Shown piece after piece: positions 13,170 to 24,690 of a stretch of DNA of 64,000 nt; position 1 is the stretch's first letter; every line of letters begins with the position of its first letter. The translations under genes were made by a program, and so were the position numbers. The stretch spans positions 1,612,001 through 1,676,000 of the forward strand of contig JAKNDB010000064.1 of NCBI GenBank assembly GCA_024305405.1, read 5' to 3'. The notes beneath the pieces were generated by a model. That model was given only the letters and a program-made list of their open reading frames with translations, searched no databases and had not been told where the DNA came from. The DNA is from Dirofilaria immitis. Lineage: Eukaryota > Nematoda > Chromadorea > Rhabditida > Onchocercidae.

Positions 13170-13795
13170 AATAATGATTTCGAATATCTTTTTCATATCA
13201 TCGATAAAATATTAACTATACGATAAAAGATTTATCAAAAATAAATTAATAATACATATTATTTGATAAAATAAAACTTTTGCAATATATCCATTTATCA
13301 ATTCCTATTTTCATACATTTTGCTTATATTAAATGTAAAAATTATAATTAAAAATGATTATTAATCCTAAAATTATATAATAAATGTAATTTATTTTTAA
13401 GTTACAATTTCTCTTTTTTGTTTTTCAAATATTTGAAAATTTGAAAAATGTAAAAATAAAATACAAAAAGAAATTGAAAAATTAATTTTAATTTTTTCAT
13501 TTTTTTATTGCCCAATTTATTTATTACAAAAACAATTAATTCTAAAAAAAAAAAAAAAAAATTAGAAATAGTAATAATAATAGTATGTTCATATATAAAT
13601 GATCAATGTTCGTGTAACATTGATATTTGAATAAAATTTGACCTCATTTTTTAAAACCTTAAGGCAAAATGAATCAAAAAGGATGAAGTAGTAGTAGTGG
13701 TGATAGTAGTATAGTTGATTGTTTTTATTATTACTATCGGCAAACATCAAACGAATTCAAAAGGCAAAATCAAAAAATGATGATAGAAGATAGGA
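13170..13795. other. AT-rich intergenic, nothing recognised
   Basis: A-rich sequence with a poly-A run near 13543-13560 and a short GTAGTAGTGGTG patch near 13689. No gene. Confidence 0.5.
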
Positions 13796-14070
13796 AGAAG
13801 GAACGAATAGATTCTCGGTGTAAGTTTATTTTGATGTGAAAATTTCATTCATTAGGGTTCGTATAATATAATATAATTGTATTCATATATATATATACAT
13901 GTATATATATATATTTAATATCTGAAATAAGAAGCAGAAAATGAAGAAGGAAGGAACGAATAGATTCTCTGTGTAAGTATATTTTGATTTAAAAATTTCA
14001 TTCATTATGGTTCGTATAATATAGTATAGTGTATTCATATTCATATATGTATATATTCAACATCTAAAAT
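13796..14070. repeat. Direct duplication of about 130 bp
   Basis: Two copies, about 13796-13933 and 13950-14070, share AGGAACGAATAGATTCTC, TTTCATTCATTA and GGTTCGTATAATATA in the same order and spacing. They differ mainly in the length of the internal (TA)n tract. No ORF spans it. Confidence 0.85.
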
Positions 14071-14280
14071 AAGAATTGAATTTTCATCATTTTGATTTCT
14101 GATATATGTTAAAATATAACTGTATAATATATTAGAAATATCTGTATATCGAGGTATGTATATACGTATATGAGTTTGTTCTTTTAAAATACTAACGATG
14201 AAATTTTTCTTTCCTTTCCTATCTAATTTTCATGAATTATATTATTCTATCAAAATTATAAAATCTTACATCCTTTTATC

Positions 14281-14313
14281 TCTTCCTCTCCTTCTCTCTC
14301 TCTCTCTCTCTCT
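14281..14313. repeat. (CT)n microsatellite
   Basis: Pyrimidine CT tract ending TCTGCAG, which mimics a splice acceptor. No plausible exon follows it. Confidence 0.9.
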
Positions 14314-14904
14314 GCAGGTGAAATATATTTGATATTTTAAAGATGAAAGAATAAATTCAAATATATTCAAAATTTAGTAAATTTTAAAATTTTAATATAT
14401 TAATTTATTTAGTTTTAATTTATAATAAATTTAAATTTTTTGAAATTAATAACAAATTTAAAACTTTTTCAATAAAAAATTTAAAAAATATTATTACAAA
14501 AAATTATAGAATTTCAAATTGAATATATTAATATTCGAAATTGAAAATCGAATATATTTTTATTTCTATTTTTTGATTGATAAATTAATTAAATTTATTA
14601 TTAATTTCAAAAAGTTTAAATTTTTTTGAAAAATTAATTACAAAACAAAATTAAGTATCGAATTATATATAACAAATGTAAAGCATATATTTGGCATATA
14701 ATAGTATAAATTTAAATATTTTCAAATAGCATATAAAAATTACTCATCGAGATTTATGTTAGGATAAAGATCATTGATTAGCAATAGTTTTAATGATATT
14801 ATGAAGTGTTTTATTTTAATCAATTGATAAATAAATTTTTTTTTGGGAAATAATATGTTGTAGTTACAAATACATAATTCATTTCAAATGTATTTTTGTT
14901 TGAT

Positions 14905-15215
14905 TAATATCAGTTTAAAATCTAATATTAAGTTAGTCAATAATATTGGGAAATAGGTTCAACCTGATTCGTTAAATTAGTTGATAATGTTAAGGATTCT
15001 TTAAATCAATTGATAATGCTAAGATATGGATTCAATCTGATTCACTAAATTGACTGATAATGTAAATAGACCTGATTCTTTAAATCAATCTATAATGTTA
15101 GGAAATGGATTTAATCTGGTTCTTTAAATTAGCTGATAATGTTGGGACATAAATTCAACCTGATTTCTTAAGTTAGTTGATAATCTTAAGAAATGGATTC
15201 AACCTGATTCTTGCT
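14905..15215. repeat. Degenerate tandem repeat of about 45 bp, about six copies
   Basis: Copies share TTGATAATGTTAGGAAA and TTCAACCTGATTC-like blocks followed by TTAAATTAG. They are considerably diverged, so this is an older array. Confidence 0.8.
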
Positions 15216-15639
15216 GATGATACAAATAACAAATTTTATTCTAGTTATACATTTGAATAATTCTCGATCGAATAATTCGTTTAAATTTTAAAGCCGAACT
15301 TGAACAAAACGATATCTATAATTTATTGTTTATATCTATAAATTTACTTGTTTACAACATAAAACTTAATTAGAAAGTATTTTCAAAAATAATTAAAATA
15401 AGTTCTTAAATTTTCGAAAATACAAATATATAATTTTTGTAAATTATCTGAAAAAAATTAATAATTTCAAATAATAATTTTTACAGAAATAAATAAAAAT
15501 TTATTTAAAACATTTATTTTTTATTTTTAAAAATTAAAAACAATTAAAACATTTGCCAAAAAAAACAAAAAATAAATAAATAAACAAAATATTAAAATAA
15601 CGAATGAAAGAAATAAAGAGTGTTATTGCTAAAAATGAT

Positions 15640-15788
15640 GTATTTTAATCATTAATTAATATAATATATATGTATTTTAATCATTAATTAATATAATATA
15701 TATGTATTTTAATTATTAATTAATATAATATATATGTATTTTAATTATTAATTAACATAATATATGTGTATTTTAGTTATTAATTAAT
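15640..15788. repeat. Tandem repeat, 31-32 bp unit, four to five copies
   Basis: Copies of TATTTTAATCATTAATTAAT followed by ATAATATATATG. Adjacent copies are nearly identical. Confidence 0.9.
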
Positions 15789-15959
15789 ATATTTATTCAA
15801 TATAAATTAGTAAATTTATATTAATTTTAAAACTGTTTTTAGGAAAAAATCTTAAATATAACTAAATTTTGAAAAAAATAAAAAATAGTAATATATCGAA
15901 ATTTTGTTTCATTATCAATTTTATTTTTTGATTATCAATTTCACTCTCTCCCTTTTTTC

Positions 15960-16318
15960 TCTCGCCCTCTTTCTTTCTCTCTCTCTCTCTCTTATCTTCC
16001 TTCTTTCATTCATTGAATTAGAATGCCTATCCTATCTTCAAACTTATGCTAATTTTTAAATTTAAAAAAAAAAAAAACGATAAATAGGAAAGCAATAAGT
16101 TGAAATATGAAAGGAATGAAATTTAATTAAAATTTTTCCAACAAATTTTTATCATCCAAAACATACATACTTTTTAGTATGAAAATTGTTTAACTGATAA
16201 AAAGGTGTCAGTCATTTGGCAATAATCTCTCACAAGTAAATCACTTATTTCACTTTTTTTTTCCTTTTTATTTTTTTCTCTTTCCTCTCTCTCTCTCTCT
16301 CTCCATCTCTCTCTCTTT
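15960..16318. repeat. CT-rich tracts
   Basis: CT/TCTT pyrimidine runs at about 15950-15995 and 16262-16320, with unremarkable A/T sequence between them. Confidence 0.8.
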
Positions 16319-16397
16319 TTTTATGTGTGTGGTTTTCTTTGCAAAAAAAAACCGCAAATAGCAAGCGGTATGATGAAAAGAAATTTTTATAATGAAA

Positions 16398-16472
16398 GGT
16401 GATGATGATGATGATGCTGATGATGATAATGATGATGATGATAGTGGTGATAGTGGTGGTAGTGGTGGTTAG
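16398..16472. repeat. (GAT)n / (GTG)n microsatellite
   Basis: ATG/GAT trinucleotide run that changes to a GTGGTA-rich end. Confidence 0.85.
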
Positions 16473-16739
16473 ATGAAAGGAAAATTTTTGAAAAAATTTT
16501 TAAGAAACAAATGACAATTCATTCAGTTAGCACCATTTTATTCTCATACATATATTTATATATTTCATTTTATTTTTGAAAATTTTTATAATCAATTTTG
16601 TAAATGGATTGAATTATGGTTAAATGTTAAATTATAAAAAAAAATATTTAAATTTTAATTTGATAATACTTATATTTAATAATAATATTTTTTATTCAAA
16701 CATTTATCACAACTAATCAATTGCAATATCAATATTATG

Positions 16740-17525
16740 CGTGAAAAAATGATAAAATGATAAATGTATAATGATAAAATGTTATTCTATATTCTATAGC
16801 GATAAAATGATATTCTATCGTGGTAAAATGATAATTTCGATAAAATGATAATTTATTGTGATAAAATGATATTCTATAATGATAAAATTTGTAACTTTGA
16901 TAAAATGATAATTAATTGTGTATTCTATAATGATAAAATGGTAATTTCGATAAAATGATAATTTACTGTGATAAAATGATATTCTATAATGATAAAATTT
17001 GTAATTTTGATAAAATGATAATTTATCTTTAGCTAAAAAGTATGAGATATTTGAATTTTAAAAAAGAATTACTGAATACGATAAAATGGTAATTTTGATA
17101 AAATGGTAATGTTGATAAAGTAATTTTGATAAATTGACAATCTATAAATGATAAAATTTGTAGTTTTGATAAAATGATAATTTATGTTTAGCTAACAAGT
17201 ATGAGATATTTGAATTTTGAAAAAAAAGATTTATTCTAAATTTATAATGTGTATATTTAAAAATATTATTCAAACATATTTCACTAAACAATTACAACCT
17301 CAATACTATGGGAAAGAAAGTGATAAAATGATAATCTATCTTTAGTCAAAAAATATGAGATATTCAAATTTTAAAAAGAAAATTATTGAATAAATGCTTC
17401 TGTTTTAATAGTATTGATATTTAATGATAACATTCAAACATTTCTCACCAATCAATTGCAACATTAAAACTACAGGAAAAAAATTGATAATCTATAATGA
17501 TAAAATGATAATCGATCGTTAGCTA
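16740..17525. repeat. Degenerate (GATAAAATGATAATTT)n array
   Basis: Dozens of GATAAAATG and TGATAATTT modules in loose tandem, dense to about 17175 and sparser to about 17525. It includes a larger repeated block containing AGTATGAGATATTTGAATTT seen three times. The modules match the WGATAR core, but the array is explained by repeat expansion. Confidence 0.85.
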
Positions 17526-17964
17526 AAATTATCATTTTTTTAATCCCAAATTTTTATTAAAAATTTCTCCTTTTCTTTCTGAAATTTCATCATATTTATA
17601 AAATATCTATTTGTTCACTGCAAAAAAAAATTAAAAGTTAAAATTAAAAAAGTAAATTGAAAAAATTTTTAAGTTCATTACCTCATCGAATGACCAATAA
17701 AGGAATATTTAAGAGAGGTGAGATGATGTAGATATGAAATTACGGTATGCTTTAAAAGAATAACAATAAATTATTACGATAAAAATTAGTCAAAGAATAA
17801 ATTTAAATGTTAAAAAAATTTTATACCTAAAAAAGAAATGTACAATAATTTATAATTAATTAAAAATTTAATTACAAATATATTATCGAATATGAAACGA
17901 AGCAAATAAAATCGTTTTATTCGTTTTAAAATTTGTTTGTAAATCTTTTTTCTTAAAAAAAAAA

Positions 17965-18365
17965 ATATTAAATAAAATTGATAATCTTTTTCTGATAAAT
18001 TTAATCAAAATAAGATTGATAATCGTTTTCTGATAACAATACCAAATACAAGCAAAATACTAACAATACACCAAATACAGGCAAAATAATAACATTAAAC
18101 TTCACGATGACCAACAAATCAAAATAAATGCTGATATGATAAATGGTTTAAAAAAAAATTAAATAAAATCGAAATCCTTTTTGTGATAAATTTAATAAAA
18201 ATAAAATTGATACTCTTTTCTGATAACTAATAAAATTGATAATCTTTTTGTGATAAATTTAATAAAATTAAAATTGATACTCTTTTCTGATAACTAATAA
18301 AATTGATAATCTTTTTGTGATAAATTTAATAAAATTAAAATTGATACTCTTTTCTGATAACAATA
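17965..18365. repeat. Interspersed/tandem repeat of TTGATAATCTTTTTCTGATA module
   Basis: About six copies of AAATTGATAATCTTTTT or its GATACTCTTTTC variant, followed by CTGATAA. Two flanking blocks share ACAATACATCAAATA. AT-rich and non-coding. Confidence 0.8.
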
Positions 18366-18619
18366 CATCAAATACTAAATAATACATCAAATATAGGCAA
18401 AATGCTAAACATAAAACTTCCGGATGATTAACAAATCAAAACAAATGCTAATATGATAAAGATTGCCAGAAACGATTATCAATTTTATTTAATTTTTTTT
18501 TTTTAAAAAAGAAATAATAAAATTAAAACTTATAATTTAAAAAAAAAAATGAGAAAACGAACGATTATTTCTCGTTTTTTGTTTTATTTTTAAAAATTTT
18601 GTAATTTTCCATTTTCTTT

Positions 18620-18882
18620 TGCTTTTTTTTTTGTTCGTTTCATTTCATTTCGTTTCGTTTCATTTCGTTTTTTTTTTTTTTTTTTTTTTTTATTTATTTA
18701 AATGCCAACTTTTCGGCAAATTTTCTTTGAAAATACTTACCAAAAGTCTATCATGCATTTGGTTTAAATCTATATCAGGTCAATAAATCGAACTCATAAA
18801 AATTCTCAACGGGGTTATGTTATGTTGTCTACTGATACTGCTACTACTACTACTGCTGCTGCTATTGCTGTTGCTGTTGCAT
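18620..18882. repeat. CATTTCGTTT repeat, poly-T and (CTA/CTG)n tract
   Basis: A short TTTCGTTTCATTTCGTTT array is followed by a poly-T run (about 18670-18690). A CTACTACTGCTGCTGTTG trinucleotide tract lies at 18835-18882 and produces poly-L/poly-A-type ORFs in both strands that I do not regard as genes. Confidence 0.8.
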
Positions 18883-19248
18883 AAAATATACTATAATCAT
18901 TTTGCAGCTGTTTTATGCCGAAAAAAAAAAAAAAGGAAGAAAAAGGTGAAAAATTTTTTGAGGAAAAGATGGGGAAAAAAAAAAATAAAAACTTCATTTA
19001 GTAACTTGACCTTTTAACCTTTTTTCTTTCCTTCATTTTTATTTTTGTTTTTCGTTTTTCCTATTATCTAATTAATTTTTGCATAAATAACGAATAGGAT
19101 TGATTTCTTTGTAAGTTAATAGTTAAGCATTATTTTCGTTTTCAAATACATTGATTGTTTTCTGATTATAATTATTGCTATAATCTATATCGATAAAGAG
19201 TCATAAAAATCTAATGCTCTATTGAACACTGTTGCCAATGACCTTTAT

Positions 19249-19279
19249 TTTTACGATCATTATTTAAATGATCGTAAAA
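19249..19279. other. Perfect 13-bp inverted repeat
   Basis: Arms TTTTACGATCATT (19249-19261) and its reverse complement (19267-19279) flank a 5-nt loop. It could form a hairpin or cruciform. It is not followed by a T tract and has no gene context. Confidence 0.85.
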
Positions 19280-19929
19280 TTGGTTCGAAAATTTTGAGAA
19301 AATCTCTCTCCTTTCTCCGGGACTTTTATATATCTCGAAAAATAAAAATTTTCCTCAATTTTTAACTAAATTTTTCAATCATTTATTAAATTTGGTTTTT
19401 TAAACTTTCAAAAAAAAATTTATATATATAATTTTTTTTTTTTTTTAAATAATTATTACTCTCGACGATTAATTCCTCTTTTAGCCAAATATAATTATTG
19501 TAATAAATAAAATTTACTTTCACAAAATAATACCTCTTATTATATCGAATAATTATTTTGCTGTTTAGAAAAAAAAGACATTAAGCATTTAAATTTCGAA
19601 AGTGAAATTAAATTGAAAGAAATTAAAATCATTCAATTGCAATACTAATATTGTCAGACATTTTTCAAATATTATATCGATGAATTAATAGAAATTTAGC
19701 AAAAAAATATTTCAAAAAATCTTTTAAGTTTTATTATTACCAAAAAGTCTGTTTTAAATTTTAGAAATAAATAAATATGCAAATTAGGTATTAATTTGCA
19801 GAATTTTTTTTTAAATATGAATATTTAATCCTCACATTGATGATTATTTTAACGCAGAGAGATAATATACTTAGAAGTAATTGTTGAATGAATAATGATA
19901 AATATGATCATTTCAGCACCAAAATTTTT

Positions 19930-20140
19930 TTACCTAACAAATTTCATAACCTATCTCGAATCTTATGAAATTCTTCATTTAACAAATTTCATAATCTATC
20001 TCGAATCTTATGAAATTCTTCATTTAACAAATTTCATAGTCTACCTCAAATCTTATGAAATTCTTCATTTAACAAATTTCCTAATCTATCTCGAATCTTA
20101 TGAAATTTTTGCTTAACAAATTTCATAATCTTGAATATTA
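19930..20140. repeat. 45-bp minisatellite, about 4.5 copies
   Basis: The AAATTTCATA blocks recur at exactly 45-bp spacing (19939, 19984, 20029, 20074) and then at 44. Because 45 is a multiple of three, the + strand stays open through the array, giving a 15-residue repeat containing LTNFIIYLESYEILH. No other coding evidence is seen. Confidence 0.92.
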
Positions 20141-20464
20141 TGAAATTTGTTACGAAACAAATTTTAGAATCTATTTTTATGAAATAACTTAAATTTCAGA
20201 ATCTATCTCAAATCTTATTTTTCTTTTCTTTTTTCAATATATTTCTGCTCTTTTTCGATTAACAATAAAAAAAATTTTGCATAAATATGTTGAATTAATA
20301 TCACTAAGATGATGTGTATCAAAGTTTCAAATGAAGATGTTTTGAGAGATGTTAAAATTTAGCGAGATGACATTAATATTTTTGAATCGTCATTGAAATC
20401 TTCAAATGAATGCAATTTAATTAAAGGTATATGGTAGATATTGTAAAAGAATCAATAATGATAA

Positions 20465-21080
20465 GTAAGAATAGCATGAATTGAATTTAAGAATAGCATG
20501 AATTGAATTTAAGAAAAGCATGAATTGAATTTACTATTAATTCCGGTAATCATATTGATTCTCGACATCTTTTGCAAAACAAATATCGAAGTTTATTAGC
20601 TAAAAATTGAACAATCAGATAGAGATTATTGGTAGAAGAATCAATAGTGATAAATAAAAATAATATGAATTGAATATAGTTGAATATACTTATTCTAGAA
20701 TTTTTCACTTTCATCCCACATTGATTCTCAATATCATTTATAATAACCATATTGATTCTCGACATCTTTTACAATGAAATGTTGAAGTTTATTAATTCAG
20801 AATTTAACAATCAGATAGAGATTATTGGTAGAAGAATTAATAGTGATAAGTAAAAATAGTATGAAATGAATATAGTTGAATATAGTTATTATAGAATTTT
20901 TCACCATTCATTCCACGTTGATTCTCAACATCTTTTATAATAATCATATTGATTCGAATAGTTGAATATATTTATTGTAGAATTTTTCACAATCAATCCC
21001 ACATTGATTCTCAACATCCTTTATAATAATCATATTGATTCTCGACATCTTTACGATGAAATGTTGAAGTTTATTAATTC
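20465..21080. repeat. Large tandem repeat, about 2.5-3 copies of up to about 200 bp
   Basis: A 22-bp triplet (AGAATAGCATGAATTGAATT) at 20465-20532 leads into a longer repeat. Its blocks ATTGATTCTCGACATCTTT, TCAGATAGAGATTATTGGTA and GTTGAATATA recur at about 20556, 20753 and, truncated, 20920-21060. Confidence 0.85.
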
Positions 21081-21084
21081 AAAA

Positions 21085-22960
21085 TTAGACAATTATTTGA
21101 TAAGAAATGTATTATAAATGATATAAAAAAATATCAAATATCAACAAGAGATACATCTGAAAGCATAAATTGAAGTTTCAAATGGCAAATTTTTAATATT
21201 TTTATAATTTATAAAAAAAAAAGTTTATACGAATTATTACATTTTATGATCAAATCGATCATTTCGTTTTATTGCACAAACAAAAGCAAACAATAAGCAA
21301 ACGATTTGTATGATTGAGAAGTTAAAGTTTGAATTGATTTAAAATTTGTTATAAATTTAATCTAAGCATAAATAATATTTATTCTAAATGATTCATTAAA
21401 AAGAACGATAGATTTATTGAGAAAAAAAAGTATAAGATGATGATCTGATCAATTTTTTTTCCTAGCTGTTAAACAATCAAAAAAATAAAAAGTTTGAAGT
21501 AAATCTCGAAAATGCTTAATTTAAATTAGCAGAATAGTACCGTACACTTATCTCGATTATAGCACCTATACATCTTTCTTGATTATAGCACCTTTATTAC
21601 TACTGTTTTCTTGCAAGAATAATTGTTTAATTAGGAATTACAATTTTAAATTGCAAATTATGAATTTTCTGTAAATTTTATGATTAATCAGGATAGATTT
21701 AAATTATTATAGAATTTAAAATTCTAAGTTAAATTTATTTGGAATGGATTAATTTTAGAAATATGAAATTAAGCCTTTTAATATAAAAATAGCCAAAAAT
21801 ATCACTTGAAATATATTTTAAAAAAAAATTATTTTGTTATCACAAATAAAGGTTTCAAAATAAGTCTTCGTAAATGCTCTATTCTTCTTAACATGTAGGT
21901 ATCAGAGAAAAGATTCTGCTGATTAAAATTTAGATTACAACTTATTTGCACATCATTTATCTCTTTAAAAATCCAACTTAATTAAAGTATATGATTCTTG
22001 CGATCTAGAATAATAAAACTTTAAGATGCTAATCAATAAATCTTAAAGACATATATCATCAGTTTCATAATTATTATGTACGATTTAAAACTTATCACTA
22101 TCAGTAACTATACATTTGCATTACTATTTAACGAGAATAGCATTGAAAAATAAAATTGTTATAAATTATTAAAAATTTTTTGAAAATAATTGAAATACTT
22201 AATTAAATTAAGTAATCGAGTAATCGAATTCGAATAAAATTAAAAATAATTGAAATGTTCAAGTTAAACTTAAATTCTAAAAAAGTTTGCTACACAAATA
22301 TGATTATTTGAAGAATATTGAAAAATTGTTGAGTATCGTATTATTTAAATATTCATAACTGCTCTATTCTTCTTATCATGCTAAAAATTTTTGCTAGATA
22401 TGATAAATTTTATCATTTAAAATTACAAAGATATGAAAAATTTTATATCGCCTAAAAATTTAAAATTACAAAAAATTCTTTGATTATGATTAAAAAATAA
22501 TTATCAGTTGCTAAATTGTTAAGGTTCAATTTTAAAAGAAAGTTTATAGTTAATAAGTTCAGTTATTATCAATTTGTTAAGTTGCTAAGGTTGGATTTTG
22601 AAGGAAAATTTGCGAATATTTTATTATCAGAATAGATTAAACGCCGGAATATTTCAATTTATTAGCAATTGTTATTTGAGAATTTTAATTCAAATAAAGT
22701 AATTTAAGAATTTTCAAAAAATTGTATAAACTTATAAAAGACTAAGCTTAGCAAATATAATGAAAAATTGGCCAGGTGATATGAAATGGTAGAGGTGAAG
22801 AATAGGGAGACATGGAAATTGTTAGCTTCTCCTCTTTTGATACTATAATTTGAAAAGCAAAATGATGAGGATAATAATTTTTTTTTTTTTCTTGATGCCT
22901 CATTTCTTTTTCACATTTAATTTCATTACCCCTTTATTTTGAGCTCGCTTTTAAAATTTA
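21085..22960. other. AT-rich intergenic, nothing recognised
   Basis: Unique-looking sequence without tandem arrays. A slightly more complex patch near 21535-21600 carries the duplicated phrase GATTATAGCACCT. No gene supported. Confidence 0.45.
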
Positions 22961-22964
22961 TTTA

Positions 22965-23050
22965 TATATATATATAAACACACACACATACACACACACA
23001 CACATACACACACATATACACACATATATACATACACAGAAATATATATA
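22965..23050. repeat. (CA)n / (TA)n microsatellite
   Basis: CACACATA tract flanked by TA runs, immediately left of the 23060-23190 G+C island. Confidence 0.9.
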
Positions 23051-23059
23051 TATGAATTT

Positions 23060-23195
23060 TCTCTTTGATGTTTGCCGATTTACACATACAGATCAGGGCT
23101 ACCATCTCGATCCGATACCCGAAAGTCTTTGCCGATGTTCTAAATGCGGTCCAATATTATCGTGATTGTGTTAAAAGCGCTTCAACTAAAATATA
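23060..23195 (+). other. G+C island with 84-codon ORF, possible exon or regulatory element
   Basis: This stretch of about 130 bp is clearly richer in G+C than its surroundings. It carries an ORF opening MMFADLHIQIRATISIRYPK and continuing VFADVLNAVQYYRDCVKSAS before degenerating into an AT-rich tail that ends at 23319. An acceptor-like CATACAG|A occurs inside it, and the phrase TTTGCCGAT occurs twice. No domain is recognised. A conserved exon, a decayed repeat or an enhancer are all possible. Confidence 0.25.
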
Positions 23196-23319
23196 TACTC
23201 TTCATCCATATCCTCCTTCCTTAATTGTATTTTTACACCTGTTTTCAATTTCAACTAAATTAATGACAAACAATATCTTATCCGTTGGTTTAGTTTTTTT
23301 TTTTTTATCATTTTCTTAA

Positions 23320-24407
23320 ATTAGGGAGGAAAAAAAAGAAAAAAACAGAGGAGAATTTAATGATATCATCATTAGTCAAATAATTTGTTATAATTTGTTC
23401 TGTCATTTATCTTTTTTTTTTGTTTAAATCAAATGATATGATAAATAATTATTTTTGCATTGTTTATTTCCAAAAAAAAAAAAAAAGTTAATAATATATT
23501 CAGTTAAGTTGTTATTATTTATATCGTATAGATTAGATTATTTTTGAAATATATATTCATTTGTTGTAATCGATGAATATGAAATTAGCATATCATTCAA
23601 CGAATTGTATCTTAAATAAACAACAATAATTTATTAATTATTGCTTTTTAATTTTTAAATATAAATTTGGAAAGAAATTTCCTATCAATTTGTTAACAGA
23701 AAAAAGGGATATAAACTTGTGCAAATTTAAAGTTAATTCGAAAAATTCTCGACGAAAAGTAATCAAATTTATGCTATATAATAGTTGATAAAATTTTCAT
23801 GCATTGTCCTAAATTAAGCTCTGATCAATTATATAAATTTTAGAGAATAAATGATGATTGATTGATTGAGTTACTATTTGAAAGATGCTAATTTTTTCGA
23901 GAGTGATAATTGAGAAAAAAACCAAAAGCTTAGAAAATTTATTATCAGAAATTTATCATTTTATAAAATTTTAGCCATATATTCTTAAACTTCGGATTAG
24001 ATTTAGTTATCAATTTATGCGTCATGCATGAAGTTATAAATATTAAAAATTAAGAATGCTTAGAATTGTTTGAGTCCGTCTTTTTTTTCCTTAAATTCAT
24101 TTCATTTCAAAAATTTCGTCGTTTTAACCGATCAGCCAATGGTCAGTTGTGTAAAATATCGTCATCTTATCATTACTATAAACGATTTTATTTGAACTGC
24201 CTGATAAGTGATAAGTAATAATCGAATGTATCATTCGTATCATATTGTCGATAGTTAAATAGATTAATGGAATAATTTAAATAACCGAGCTTAAAAGTAA
24301 GCTCAAATTAAGCATGCTAATTAAATCAATTTGTAACTTTTTATTGATCCACCTTGAATGAATCAAATTGCTCATAAAATATTTTAAACTTATTTCATAT
24401 TACGCAT
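23320..24407. other. AT-rich intergenic, nothing recognised
   Basis: No ORF, tandem array or RNA signature seen. Poly-A and poly-T runs occur near 23410 and 23475. Confidence 0.45.
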
Positions 24408-24438
24408 GCATTCATTCATGCATGCATGCATGCATGCT
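24408..24438. repeat. (GCAT)n microsatellite
   Basis: Self-complementary GCAT/ATGC run capable of cruciform formation, next to a (ATTC)n fragment. Confidence 0.9.
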
Positions 24439-24519
24439 TACGTTTATATGCAATCTTAAGAAAAATAAAGCAAAAGTTAAAGGGTTACTAGATGGGATCA
24501 TTTTCTGAAATGTTTTTAT

Positions 24520-24690
24520 TGTGATTTATGCCCACGTTATAGCCAAAGCAATAGTCCCTCAATTTCTATCCTTTCTACTTTGCCAACCCACTAATATCGA
24601 GAATCTCTTCTCTATACCTTTCCTCATAGATTGCTATTTATATGGCCCTGCCTTCAATTAAAATGGCCTTATTCTCTATTTCATATTTAA
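24520..24690. promoter_or_regulatory. Candidate regulatory island
   Basis: Complex, G+C-elevated, non-repetitive sequence (for example GCCCACGTTATAGCCAAAGC and ATGGCCCTGCCTTC) with stops in all frames. It sits about 26 kb upstream of the Hox start codon. An enhancer role is inferred only from composition. Confidence 0.25.

Noticed and set aside
14281..14330. Pyrimidine tract plus TGCAG|GTG as a splice acceptor
   Set aside because: The CT microsatellite mimics an acceptor, but the following sequence has immediate stops and no exon-like composition.
24408..24438. Palindromic (GCAT)n as a regulatory palindrome
   Set aside because: It is simply a self-complementary tetranucleotide microsatellite.
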